NCBI GenBank assembly: GCA_020081605.1
Contig: JAHREC010000013.1
Coordinates: 2,542,001-2,606,000 of the forward strand
Length of the DNA stretch: 64,000 nucleotides
Direction: 5' to 3'
Source of the DNA: Albifimbria verrucaria
Lineage: Eukaryota > Ascomycota > Sordariomycetes > Hypocreales > Stachybotryaceae
Made by a program: the position numbers and the translations under genes. Every line of letters begins with the position of its first letter. The first letter of the stretch is position 1. The notes below the pieces were generated by a model. That model worked only from the letters and a program-made list of their open reading frames with translations, made no database searches and had not been told where the DNA came from. This document shows, piece by piece, positions 1-11,801 of this stretch.

Positions 1-3000
1 CACTCGCTTGGTCCAAGCACATCTCACCAAAGTCTTTACTTCTACAGTCGGTATAATATTTCTTGGTACGCCTCATGCTGGGGCGGACCCAAGAGGTCTG
101 TTACTCAAGGTGGCCGAGAGGGCTTGCAAAGCCAGGGGCTTTACTGTGAATGAGCAGATTATAAACTCCTGCTTCCTTCGTCAGAACGCTTAAGAGAACT
201 GCGCGAAGCTTTCGGCAATATAGCACAGGAGGGCAACATGATGATTCATTCATTTCAAGAGCAGTATCCTATGGAATCTCTGGGTCGTAAGGTGAGAGCC
301 TCCAATCACATAAAGCTGACTGCCTCTCACTCAATAGCTTTAGAAGGTGGTAGAGGACGGATCCTCGTGTCTAAATATGCCAGACATTGAAGTAACAGAA
401 CACATCGGGGATGATCATATAGGCATGTCAAAGTTCACTGGACCTGACGATCCCGAGTTCAAGAAGGTTGCCGCAGCTCTTCAGAGAATGATTAGCGTTG
501 TACTACAGCGATCCGTAGTGCAGCCTGAATCACTCAACTCCGAGCAATATGAGGTAATTCTCAAATCTCTCCACTTTGAACATATTGATGTTAGGTACAC
601 AAACACCCGGAACGCACATAACAAGACATGCAAATGGCTTTTACGCAAAAGTGAATGGATCAAGTGGTTGAATCCGGTGCACATCAATGAACACCACGGC
701 CTACTTTGGATCAAGGGTAAACCTGGTGCCGGAAAATCCACTCTAATCAAGTTCGCCTTTGATCATTTCCCCAAACACAAGAAGGGTGAGGTTATCATCA
801 AGTTCTTCTTCAATGCAAGGGGAAGAGTTGGAAAGAAACACCTTAGGGATGTATCGGTCCCTGCTATGGCAGCTTCTCAGACAACGACCTCAACTCCGAG
901 CTGTTCTTGGGTCTCATTCAATGGCCAATAAAATCAATGAAGGCCATCGGTGGACTGTGGAGTCTCTCAAGTCTCTCCTTGAGCATGCAATTGTTAGCTT
1001 AGATGGATCTTCTGTTGTCTGCTTCATTGACGCCCTAGACGAGGGCGATGAGCCGGAGGTACGCGACATGTTACACTTTATCCAGCAACTGGGAGATTCA
1101 GTCATTTCTCGTGGAAAACAATTACATGTCTGCTTCTCTAGCCGACACTATCCGCATATCACTGTCGAACATGGGTTAGAGGTCATTCTTGAAAGCCAAG
1201 AAGGACACAGTGAGGATATTACCAATTACATCAACAGCACGCTCTTCATAGGCCATTCAAACATTGCCCAGGAAATTCGAGATCAGCTACAGCTAAAGGC
1301 CTCTGGAGTTTTCATGTGGGTTGTCCTTGTAGTGAACATGCTGAACAAGGAATTCGACAAGGGCGAAATATACAAGCTACAACGCCGGCTTCACGAACTT
1401 CCTAGGGATCTGCATGAGCTTTTCCGCGATATCCTTAGTCGTGATTGCCATAATACGGAGAAGCTTCTTCTTTGCATGCAGTGGATTATGTATGCGAGAA
1501 AACCACTAAAACCAGAGCAGCTGTACTGGGGAATCATTTCCGGGACCACTCCAGAAGACCTGAAGGCATGGAATCCGAAAGAACTTGGACCAGAGGACAT
1601 CAGCAGGTTTATCCTCAATTATTCCAAAGGGCTTGCCGAGGTGACAAAGTCCAAAACTGCAACAGTCCAGTTCATTCATGAATCAGTCCGAGATTTCTTG
1701 CTCAAAGAGAATGGTCTAGCTAGCATTTTCCCGCAATTGCGTGAAAATTTCCTAGAGCGAAGTCATGACCGGCTCAGCCAATGTTGCATGAAGTATATCG
1801 GCCTCAACGTATACAAGCTGTTAGAGATTAATGAACCCCTACCAGATGCCTCATCCTCAAAAGGTAAAGAACTACGGCAGTCAGCGATTTCGTCATTCCC
1901 GTTTCTTGAATATGCCGTACGCAATATTTTTTATCATTTAGAGTTGGCTGAGGGACCTGAAGTTTCCCAAAAGGACTCCTTTGACAACTTCCCTCTAGAG
2001 ACGTGGATTAAATTAGACGATTTGATCCAACAATACCAAAGCCGCCGATATAAACCGGACGCAACGCTGCTCTACAACCTAGCAGAGCATAACATGTCAA
2101 AGCTAATTCCATCCTCGTCGATTCCTTTATGCCTGAATGTGGAGAAAGAGCGCTATGGCATGCCCATTATAGCAGCACTGGCCACAGAGAGTTATACGAC
2201 CTTACGCATGTTTTGCGAAGGCTTGATCACAGGCCTACCGGTTACAAGCTGTGAGAAAGATGAATGGAAGCACATGCTTGAAGCGAAGAAGAAGTGGGTT
2301 AGGATCGGTCGAAACTTCAAATGTCCTCGGCGAGACACCTCCCTACAAGGGTTGTGTTTAGCCCTTGGAGAAGCAGGGAGGAGTTTCTTTTATCTTTGAT
2401 CCTGCGCTCTCAGCAGTTTCTAGAACTGGAAGGGCGAGTTGAAACTCCGATTGACTGGGCTGTCAACGCAGGCTTTGCCGAAACTGTATATGTCCTACTC
2501 AAAACCAGCGGGAAGACTCCAGAGTTTGACGGTATAGCTTGTGCCAACCCTAAGCTTCTATTAGCCGCCATGAAGATTCGCATGTATCAGCAGATTCAGA
2601 ACATTCTGCAAAGAAATGATGCTACTCTAGACCCTCTTACGGCAATTTGGGGGTCAGTACTCTGCCTGGCTGCCGATCAGGGTCACGAATCGATCACCCG
2701 GCTGATATTAGACAAAGGCCAGGTGAATCCTGACACACAAGATGAAATGCAGAAAACACCCTTACATTGGGCTACAAGGAATGGTCATGAATCGGTTGTT
2801 CGGCTACTGCTTAAGACAGGTCGGGTGAACCTTGATACACAGGATAATGTGCAGAGAACACCCCTACATTGGGCTGCCATGAATGGTCACAGCTCGACTG
2901 TTCGGCTTCTGCTTGAGACAGGCCAAGCTAATCCTGATATACACGATGAAGAACGGCAAACACCCTTATCTCATGCTGCGAAGAATGGTCATGAATCGGT

Positions 3001-3442
3001 TGTTCAGCTACTGCTTGAGACAGATCGGGTGAACCCTGATACACAGGATAATGTGCAGAGAACACCCCTACATTGGGCTGCCATGAATGGTCACAGCTCG
3101 ACTGTTCGGCTACTGCTTGAGATAGGCAAAGCGATTCCTGATATACACGATAAAGGACGGCAAACACCCTTATATTGGGCTACAAGGAATGGACATGAAT
3201 TGGTTGTCTGGCTACTGCTTAAGACAGGCCGGGTGAACCCTGATATACAGGATGACTTTCAGCGAACACCCCTACATTGGGCTGCCACGAATGACCACTT
3301 CTCGACTGTTCAGCGACTGCTTCAGATAGGCCAAGCGAATCCTGATATAAAGGATCGCTTTCAACGCACACCCTTACATTATGCTGCAGCGAAAGGGTCA
3401 CAATCGACTGTTCGGCTCCTAAACCGGTACTCGTCAAGTTAA
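1..3442 (+). CDS. NLR-like protein: alpha/beta hydrolase - NACHT - ankyrin repeats (5' end outside window)
   Basis: This is the 3' part of a fungal NOD-like receptor. The left edge encodes the hydrolase/lipase-like motif GIIFLGTPHAGA (about bases 41-80). An intron of roughly 50 bases lies near 291-346. The NACHT P-loop GKPGAGKST is at about 716-745 and the Walker B region CFIDALDEGDE near 1020-1055. An ankyrin array runs from about 2650 to the stop at 3442. NLRs of this build act in fungal non-self recognition and cell death; that role is inferred from the family. The frame changes at about 166 (CC run), 819-822 (GGGG, two bases short) and 2388-2391 (TTTT). Each is explained by a short homopolymer run, so I do not call it a pseudogene. 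A splice event near 2350-2405 is an alternative for the last site. Codons after the final full repeat end abruptly (NRYSSS), so the C-terminus may be truncated. Confidence 0.8.
2753..3442 (+). repeat. Ankyrin repeat array with 102-bp units and a 204-bp higher-order period
   Basis: Six full 34-residue ankyrin units begin at 2753, 2855, 2957, 3059, 3161 and 3263; a partial unit begins at 3365. Alternate units are most alike. The units at 2855 and 3059 share RTPLHWAAMNGHSSTVRLLL exactly, and the units at 2957 and 3161 both begin QTPL. The array therefore looks as if it grew by duplication of a two-repeat (68-residue) block. A more diverged repeat precedes it at about 2650-2752. Confidence 0.88.
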
Positions 3443-4371
3443 ACAAGAACTCACTTGAACTCACAAATCGGCATGAATACAATACAATACGGTTCTTTAA
3501 CTTCTTGAAAGAACAACGACAAGACAGGATTCCCTGGTATCGACAAGTACATCTTTGTTACCTCAGTCAAAGAAATGGCAGTCAAGCAAGAATTCACCGT
3601 GCAGCCAAAGATAATATATCTTAACTACTGCTGTTCTTAAGCAAGGGATTTGTTGAGAATATCCGCTCCACATCTGCATCTCTGGTTCTATTATTCCAGG
3701 TCGGAAATCTTATTGGAGCGCCTAGGCAGGCGATACTATCCGTGTATCGTTGAGAGGAAAATCTTTGAATGTGAAGACGATATTGGTGAAGATGGTTACA
3801 GTTTCAACTAGAGATGGACCTTGTACCAGGTATTAGTTCACTGTCACTTGTCAAGATTCTTCTGAGGAATCTACGTATTAGGCTACGGTGAAGGCTAATG
3901 GAGGAAACGGAAAGTGAACAAAAAGATGAACACATGAAACCTGCTCACTTCATGGTAGGAGGAACAAAATTTCCTCATATAGACCAATTGCCTATTGTCA
4001 ACTCTTAGATCATTTGCTTATTGATATGAGTTGGAAACCTGATAGAGGACGAATCTGGAATACCCCAGTACGGTTGTTTAATGTATCTTGGAGGTTTGCC
4101 TTTCACCTCGATCTAACAAGCTGACGAGCAAGACCACGAGAAGAACCAAGCCCGAGTTTGGGAAGTAAAGTTAAAGCATATACGACTGTCTACGTATCTT
4201 CCCAGAGCTGAACCAAGGTCATGTTTAGACAATCTCCCGGGCCCAAATCGAGGATCCGATAACGCCCGTGCACGTGACCTGGCGTTTCGAGTTTGACGCG
4301 TGCAGCTGCCCCACAGCATCTTCGCGATTCACTGAACACGTCATGGGATGCTTCACCCATCGGGATAAGTC
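3443..4371. other. Intergenic, no gene seen
   Basis: This stretch lies between the NLR stop and the Nbs1 start. No frame gives a recognisable protein, and I found no tRNA or mobile element. It would hold the NLR 3' end and the Nbs1 promoter. Confidence 0.6.
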
Positions 4372-6906
4372 ATGTGGCTCTTGGAGAATGGAGACGCCTT
4401 TGAGGGTGAGAGTCAATATTTGTATCATTTTTTCGCATTGACTGATTCTGTAAGCAGGCCGTCGCCTCTGGCTTCGCCCCGGAAAGACGTATCTATTCGG
4501 CCGTACAGCGGCAGAACGTAAGCCTTTACCTGCCTACTACATGTGCCTTTACCATTGTACAGCTTGTCCTAACATATACTTTAGCTGGTCAGCTTGCCAT
4601 ATCACATAACACCATCTCTCGAAAACATCTGACCATCACTGTGGACCCTGTGGCTGAGGGAAGGCCCATGACCTATCCTATCGTTCACGCATCATCATTG
4701 AGGATCTAGCAACCAAGATAGGAACAGTGGTCAATGGGCAAAAGATTAAAGGATCTCAATATGTCGTCCAAACGCCCGAGGTTGATATCACCATGGGCAA
4801 ATGCCCCAGTAAATTCCAGTAAGTCGGTCATAGCGTTGGTATGGTGTCGAAGCTCACATTGTCAGCATATCATGGCACCCAGTCGTTCTCAGCTTCGCAT
4901 TTACCACGAAAGAGATTCAGTCAGGCGCTTTCCTCAATCTCCGTGAGCGGTTTGAGCAGCTAGATGTCAAACTACTCACCAATTACGATACCCAGCATAC
5001 CACCCACGTTGTATCGAAGAAGCGCAATACCGCTAAAGGACTTCAAGCATTAATCAATGGAAAATTCATTGTTGCCGAGTCGTTTCTCGACTCTCTTATC
5101 AATTCGGCAGAGTCACCAGATGGAACAGATAATGTGGCGTCCAGTGCTCTAGAACAAGATTTTGATAAATATTGGCCAGATGCCACGCAGCATCTCCCGC
5201 CGCCAGGAGGCGAGCCTGTGCAACATCCCGACGCAATTTATGCGCCAGATCCCGAAAGACAGGATATATTTGACGGATATACATTCATTTTTTACGATGA
5301 GGCTCAGCACAACAACCTACTTGCACCGATCACGAACGGAGGTGGCAAAAGCATCCTCGAAAGCGTGATGCCCGAAAAGACCAATGTGGACGAATTTGTC
5401 ATTTTTGTCAAAAGCGTGGCTGGGGAGAAGGGACTCGGACGATTCGAGGATGGTAGTGAAGGTAAGGGAGTCGTTCTAGTCAGATACTTACCAGCCAAGC
5501 GTGGACATGTGGAGTGGTACACAAAGTTCATCACCGCAGTTTCCTTGCGTCTGGACCACCGGCCTATCGAGCAAAGTGAGTTTCTTGAAGCCATACTTAT
5601 AAAGGATCCAAGCATCTTGCGGCGACCATTACAAGTCGATAGCCAAGACAATATTGACGCCCGTGACGAGTCCCCACTGAGCTCCTCGCAACGACAACCC
5701 ATCACATCAGCTGTGCAATCTTCTGAAACTCGTACGCCTGGACCATCATCTGCGGATGACTCTCAGCCTTCGAAAGGCTGGGTCGAACCAGACGCCCAGT
5801 GAAGCGGCGCTTTGTAGGGTTCGACGACATTATTGATGTAGATATGGACGATACGCCCCAACAGCCCCTTCCAGAGACCAAACAGAACATGGAGGATGCA
5901 GAGGAAGAGGGCGGTCTTTTCGTATCTCAAGAACCTGATCACGCTGAACCAGAGCAAGGAAGTCTTGATGCATCACAGAGGAAGCGCAAGGCGTCGCCGA
6001 TGCTTCAGGAAGATCTCATGGAAGGCGTGGCGCCAGCTGCGGATCGGTTGAAGCGCCAGCGTCTTGAACGAGGCGAAGATATTCCCACAATGCCCATCAC
6101 ATCTACTCCGGATACCACGATTCCCACCAAATCAGCACCCCAGAAAAAGATTAAAAGGAGCTCGATGTTCTCGCAGTGGTGGCTCAAAATCGAGAAGTGG
6201 AAGAAGCACGCGCCAAGGCAGAAAAGGAAGACCTTGCGTTCTTGCCTGACGACGTTGACCTGAGTGAAATTCGACGATTAAACATCGTAGAAGAAATGGA
6301 GATAAAGAAGCCGTCTGAGACGCGAACCAGGGATCAAGACATCGCCGATGGGCGCTGGAATCCTAAGTGGAATGGTATGAAGAACTTCAAAAATTCCGAT
6401 CAAGAGGCGAAGCTATGGGGAGACAGCCAGCACGAACCATTGTGCCATTGACACAGGTCAAAATTAAGGAGTTCGGCGTTGGGGATGATTATTGGTTAGA
6501 TGATGAAGACAGCCAGCGGAAGAAGAAGCAAACAAGCCAGCCATCGGTTCAGACAGCGAGGCCATCACCGCCTAGATCATCAGAACGGCGGAACCGACCA
6601 CAGGGGATTGTGTTGTCAGATAGTGATGAAGAAGATGAAAGTGCTGGTGTCGGTTTGGCATCAGATAATGGAAGGACAAGCCTAGCTCCTGTATCAGGGA
6701 CATCAGTATCCCAGTCGCAACGAGGCACAAGAAGCCAGGAGTCGGGGCTAAGGAGCACGCGACAGAGCCAAACGAAGCGGACAGCGCCAGAACCGACGCA
6801 ACCACAACCGGCAAAGAGACAGCGACCAGTACGGAGAATTGCAGAAACTGTCGATAGTGATGACAGTGACGATGAACTCAAGTTCAGGTTTGGCAAGAGG
6901 CGGTAG
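4372..6906 (+). CDS. NBS1: Nbs1 homologue (FHA-BRCT DNA double-strand-break repair protein)
   Basis: Nbs1 is the regulatory subunit of the Mre11-Rad50-Nbs1 complex, which senses DNA breaks and recruits Tel1/ATM. The start MWLLENGD at 4372 is followed by an FHA domain (FGRTAAE, HNTISRKHLTI, IEDLATKIGTVVNGQKI). A BRCT region follows (about 4866-5100), then a second BRCT-like stretch (to about 5630). The tail is long, basic and Ser/Asp-rich. Introns are 4406-4457, 4518-4584 and 4819-4865. A conserved motif resembling the Mre11-binding NFKxFxK of human NBS1 lies at about 6380-6400. The protein ends DDELKFRFGKRR, an acidic stretch followed by an FxF motif like the Tel1-binding C-terminus. The frame changes at CCC 4665-4667, CCC 5795-5797, AAAA 6154-6157 and A5 6389-6393. 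One extra base in each run gives a continuous protein of about 790 residues, a normal length for fungal Nbs1. Confidence 0.87.
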
Positions 6907-7035
6907 TTGAGAAGTATTAGCATTTCTTGGGGGTATCTTTCTAGCGTCTTGATGTCTACAACTCGTCTATGGAAGAGGATCATAGCATACCGGGGCCGAC
7001 TGTAGCGCTCTCTAAGTCGGATCTTTAATTTACAC

Positions 7036-7955
7036 CTAGTCCATCTTGTCCATCTCACTCTCTGTACCCTCTGGCTCATCAACAAGCAGGCCTACAAGGC
7101 AGGCTGACAGCATAGACTCGTAGTTGACCCAAGGATGGATCTCACCAAACAACTGTGTGCCATCACGAGCCGCAGCCCTCATCAACTCCGGAACACCTCC
7201 AGGATGGAACCGCGCATAAGGCGTCACGTTGTAGACCTTTCCGTTCAGTGCCATCCAAGCGTCTTTGCCCTTTCTGCCCGTTTGCTTCTTAAGCATAGAC
7301 GGTGTAACACGCATATATGGTGTTGATGCTGGAAGTCCACGAAGGTCGGCGTTGGGACCGGAGATGCGAGCCCAGTCCAACGGGGAGTGGCCGGGATCCA
7401 GCAGGACCTTGCGGCTGGGCTTGGACGGCTTGGACGAATGTGTGGGAGGAGGAGCGAGCCCGGAAGAAGAAGCGGGAGGCCCACGGTTTGGCACAGGGCC
7501 TTGCGCACGTTGGGGAGTTCGCGGCGGGGAACTGGTTGAGGGACGGCATGCGCCCAGGTTGCGGCATGCGACGAGCCGGGGTGGCGGCGGGGGCGGCATC
7601 GCTGAACTTGCGGCGCTTTGGGTGGACGGCTCCGGCGACAGCGAAAAGCTCGGTACGGGGAGTGATGGAGCAGCCGGCTTGGCTTTCGGTGTCGTCTGCT
7701 CCTCCGCCTCCGGCTCAGCTATGCGTGGCGTATCTTCGGAGGGCGACTGGATGCTCGGGATGTTGAGCACCGGGGAGGAGGCATGGCGCGCCTGTCGCGG
7801 TCCTCGTCGCGGGATATCGGCTTCATTTCCGAAGGCTCTTCGGTTTTGTCTTCTCCTCGATCCTGTTCATCGTGCGAAGGTCGCTGTCCTGGCGCAGGCC
7901 CCCAGTAATGGTTCCCCTTGAGCCCCTCCATTGCAGAAAGAGCGACGGCAGCCAA
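7036..7955 (-). CDS. Cytochrome b5-like heme-binding domain protein (Irc21-like)
   Basis: The N-terminal two thirds is Pro/Ser-rich and low in complexity. The C-terminal part carries a cytochrome b5 fold with the heme-ligand motif FHPGG (within YARFHPGGVPELM) and a conserved lead-in, GHSPLDWARIS. The architecture resembles yeast Irc21 and related fungal b5-domain proteins; the partner enzyme is unknown. I place the start at 7955 (MAAVALSAMEGLKGNHYWGP). The frame changes at GGGG 7772-7775 (CCCC on the coding strand), where one more C joins the two parts. The Pro-rich region near 7500-7600 reads plausibly in two frames, so further compensating errors are possible there. It lies tail to tail with Nbs1, 129 bp apart. 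Confidence 0.8.
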
Positions 7956-8436
7956 GCGGGCGGGCGGACCAGGACCCAGACGACGGAGGCAAAAGGAGAG
8001 AAAGGCCGATCATACCCATCGTGTCGTTCTACGAGGGTAAGAGCACAGCCAGCGCGCGGGTGAGACGGTGGCAGGGTTCAAGGCCAAAGTAACAGATTTG
8101 GAGAATGCGAAACGTGGGAGGATGCCAAGTTAACTGCAACTATAGAGTATGGGTAAGATCTGTTGGTGGGCTTATCGATAACGGCGGGCCTGATCTACAG
8201 GGACATGCCTTAAGTTGATCCCTTCTTCGTCCGTCCGTCCGTCCGCGTGTGCGGAAGAGCATCTTGTCTCAACCTCAAAATGCATAGTTCTCGGAGTCTA
8301 AGACAAAAAGACTTTATTTAGTGTTTCTATCTTATACATATATTGCCTTTCCCAACTAATGCGCCAAAGAACCGAGGTAATCTACACATGTAAACCAAAG
8401 TCCATCCTGTAGCACGGACAGCCACGTTCACTGCAC
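7956..8436. other. Intergenic with a short (CCGT)n run
   Basis: No coding potential was recognised. A CGTC tetranucleotide run sits at about 8230-8247. The region holds the presumed promoter of the b5-domain gene and the 3' end of the NmrA-like gene. Confidence 0.5.
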
Positions 8437-9567
8437 TCAGAACTGCGCCAGATGCGGGTATGGCCTTTCCAGACTACCAGCAGCCAGCTCATCCAGAAAC
8501 TGACTAAAGGAAATAAACTTGAGGTCGGGATATAGTTCTCGCCCGTTGATATACCCAAGATACTCGGCCTTTTCCGGCGTGTTGTCCGCACGAACGTATT
8601 TGCTGACGTTATACTCCGCAAGGCTCAGGCCGAAAAAGGTCATGACGTTGCTCGGATCGGCTTTGTGAGCTGCTCTTGCCTTTTCAAGCTCCTCGATAAG
8701 CTCTTCCGAGGATTTCTATCTTTATGTTAGCACATCGGGTGGTGTGTAGGTAGCTATGTGATCTTGACTTACCTCGTAGACGTCAGTCGTCTCTCCAGTT
8801 TTTTCCTCGATGATTGCACGAATCTCATTCTGGCTGAGGACTTCTCCGTATACGTAGACCTTCTTGTTGAGGGTTCTCTCATCCTTGATAGTCCTTGCCG
8901 TGATCTTGCCCAAATCTCTCTTGTCGATGAGCATGTTCGGCGCTGTCCCCCAGCACGAATCTCCCTGGCAGGGAGTAAAGTTATGTAGTCAAACTTGCCG
9001 CTTGGAACGCGTAAGAAACTTATTTGGTACCAGTAGCCCACGTCGATGATAGTGTAACCTAGACCATGGCGGAAGATGTGGTCGTGAACCTCTTCCTTCT
9101 GATCGCGGAGCGTTAATATGCCTCGTGGGGCTGGCGTCGCCCAGTTGCAGGGCACGAAGCGCTTGACTCCAGCCTTGACAGCGGCATCGACAAGTGGTAT
9201 TTGTTGAGGGAGAGCAGAAGCGACAAGACTGCTGATGACAGTGTCAATGCCGCGCAGCAGAGTGACAAGATGCTCGCTAGGTCCGCTTATATCTCCAGTC
9301 ACGACCTTCAGCCCGTGCTCCCTGAGTTTCTGTACGGCTGGCTTGTTGGCCGATTCAGTACGAATAAAGCAGGTAATATCCTATGATGATCATTAGTATC
9401 ATAACTACTATAATTTAGGATTTTAATGACAACCATCGGCACGAAGCCCGCCCCGAAGTGTGCCGGTCTGGGCGACTTACAAATGACCCGTCCTCGATAA
9501 GAGCCTCCAAGATGGTGCTGCCTGTCTCTCCGGTGGCACCAACCAAAAATACGGTTTGTTTTGACAT
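8437..9567 (-). CDS. NmrA-like / isoflavone reductase-family NAD(P)-binding protein
   Basis: The start MSKQTVFLVGATGETGSTI carries a Rossmann dinucleotide-binding motif (GATGETG). The body includes VTGDISG, FVPCNWATPAP, NMLIDKRDLGKITARTI and SQNEIRAIIEEKTGE, typical of the NmrA/isoflavone reductase-like atypical short-chain dehydrogenases. The substrate cannot be read from the sequence. Two introns have clean GT-AG borders: 9381-9480 and 8716-8772. The frame changes at C5 8947-8951 (G5 on the coding strand); one more base gives a run leading into NMLIDKRD. With that, the protein has a normal family length of about 320 residues. Confidence 0.8.
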
Positions 9568-11801
9568 TTTCAAAGGTAAAATTGCGGGAGAACAGTTTCT
9601 TGTTTCTGTTAACGATGGTGGTGGTGATTCAATGGGAGAATCAATGGGCACCTTCAGCTCTTTTAAAAGTGATAGCGGTCAGCGAATTGCTCCGAAGACT
9701 GCAATCAACTTCGACTATCTCCTAACTCCATGGTTGGAAACTCTGTAACCTGCCTGTTTTGTCCGAATATGGATATATTCTTTCCAAGGCTGCATGCCGG
9801 CGCATCTCCAGCCGGGCGGACTGATTGAAACTCCGCTCGTCCACCGTCCGGCCGAACCCCACATTTTCCGAAGGTTGCACTGAATACTTTCCGATTTTGG
9901 ACTTTGCTGGCCGGACGAAAAATGTCAAGCCCGCTGAATCATTGACGGCGATATCAATTAACTACAAACCACGCGATTTGCTTACTATATTTCATCAAGT
10001 TTCTGCACATGCGTAAGCTTTTATTATGTGCTTACGGCTATGTACATCTATAACTTGTGTCATATCTCATGTCTTTATGGTCAAGACCACAGCTCACTGC
10101 GCTTCAAGTGATTGCTCGCTCAGCAGGATTCATCTTCATCTACCGTGGTCCATTAAATCTCTCGTATACTCATATTCAATTCATATAAAGTTCATATTAG
10201 CTCCATGGCAGTATCTTTGACACTGCACGTGCCTCAAACTTTAGAAGTGAAGAATCGTTACGCCTTGCTGTAAAGTCTATGCTGTCCCCTGGTCCTAACG
10301 ATCACCCGTTATAGAATGATTGCTTGCTTGTATGAGATAGACAGAACGATGGCTCAATGTAGAAGTGCTTCACTTCCGACTGGGTCCCCTCACGCCAGTG
10401 AATGCGGTGCCTGTGGCTGATAACAATTACAGTGCTCATTGGGAATGCATTGCCAAGTATATAGCCTTGTTCAAGTATCCACCATGGAGGCTGTCGCCTC
10501 AAGCCAACCCATCAAGGCCAGAAACGTCCAGCAGAACAAGAGAGTAGTGGAGTGGCTTGGTGAGACTGAACACCCTCATCACGGTGGGTATATATATCTC
10601 CTATGGACCACTTGCTGTCACATACGACCATAGCTGCTTGAAAACATGGGATCCCGTCCGCTCTCCCTTAATTAAGCAAGTAAGCGGCAGATTAGTAGTT
10701 GGGTCGGTGACGACCAGCGAACACCGGCTGTTGTATGTTTTTGTTTGGATTCCTTTTTGCTGTTTGTATCTAAGGTATGCATGGTTTGGTGTTGCATTGG
10801 AATGTCTAGACCACAGCCTAATGAAGGGTTGCATTTCTTCCTAATTAGGCAATTGGCTTAATGTTGGCTGACAGCTGGTCCAAGCTCGGACAACTTTTTG
10901 AGCTTCATGGATCTGGTACTACTCCGATAAGACATCAACCTGTGTGACAATGGTTGAATAAAGTGATAGAAAGTGCATGGTGCATAATGCATGCTGCGGG
11001 AATGTTCAGTTTCCTGAACTTGATCCAGACCTTCGGGTTCCTGAGTAGAAATGGGATACATCACCACATTGAAGTGACGTACCTTGAGGCGTTCGTTAGT
11101 TGCTAGATCCCGCCTCTTGTCAGATCCCGGCCGGCTACGTATAGGGCGGCCTCTCGTTGCTTTTTATCCGTTCAATCACACTTGGTTAAGCGCCATGTTA
11201 TCCCTTTATGATAATATTGCATGAGGAAACAAGATTTATATAAAGTGCACTTGCCAAGGTCCCTGTCGAGGCGTGAGGAAGCTTCCTTGACCTGAGACAA
11301 TTGAGCGCCATGCTGTTGAGGCGCACCACACCGATGTCTGAGTCAACTACACAACTTCAGCTCTGATGCTTCGTCTAGGCATCTGAGTTGCACGATGGCC
11401 TCGTACCAGTCTACACCCTCCAGGCACCCGGCGAGGGGCCGGAGAGGCTTCCGTGCCCGACCAGCCACGATAGTTGCAAGGAATGGCTTGAGCAGGCTCG
11501 GTCTGAACGCCATCTTCCATCCCTGTAACGCCAACAGCAGCTGACTCTGTGGCCTGCATCACAGGACGGGAGATGCCGTCAAGCTGAGGATTCGTCACAA
11601 ATAGCGCGTAGAGCTATACAGATTGTGTACTCAGATGAGAAACACTGCAGCGTTGGAGAATGCAGCATAATGCGGTGAAGCAAGAGAAGATGCAATGACG
11701 ACCAAGTATAAAAGCCATAGACCAAAGCATGGATCCCGTTCTATCCAGGAACAACACGAGCAACAACTCTCAGACAGCCTCTAGTCAGATCTTCCGTTAC
11801 G
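9568..11801. other. Intergenic, 2.2 kb, no gene seen
   Basis: Only short, unrelated open frames occur here, and none has a recognisable domain, codon pattern or intron structure. I saw no tRNA or terminal inverted repeats. It separates the divergently oriented NmrA-like and secreted-protein genes, so it may hold both promoters. Confidence 0.5.

Noticed and set aside
1..3442. NLR as a pseudogene
   Set aside because: Its three frame breaks are of the same kind as those in essential genes of the window, so they are not evidence of decay.
7265..7921. Plus-strand open frame over the cytochrome b5-domain gene
   Set aside because: It is antisense to Pro-rich coding sequence; the HPGG heme motif is on the minus strand.
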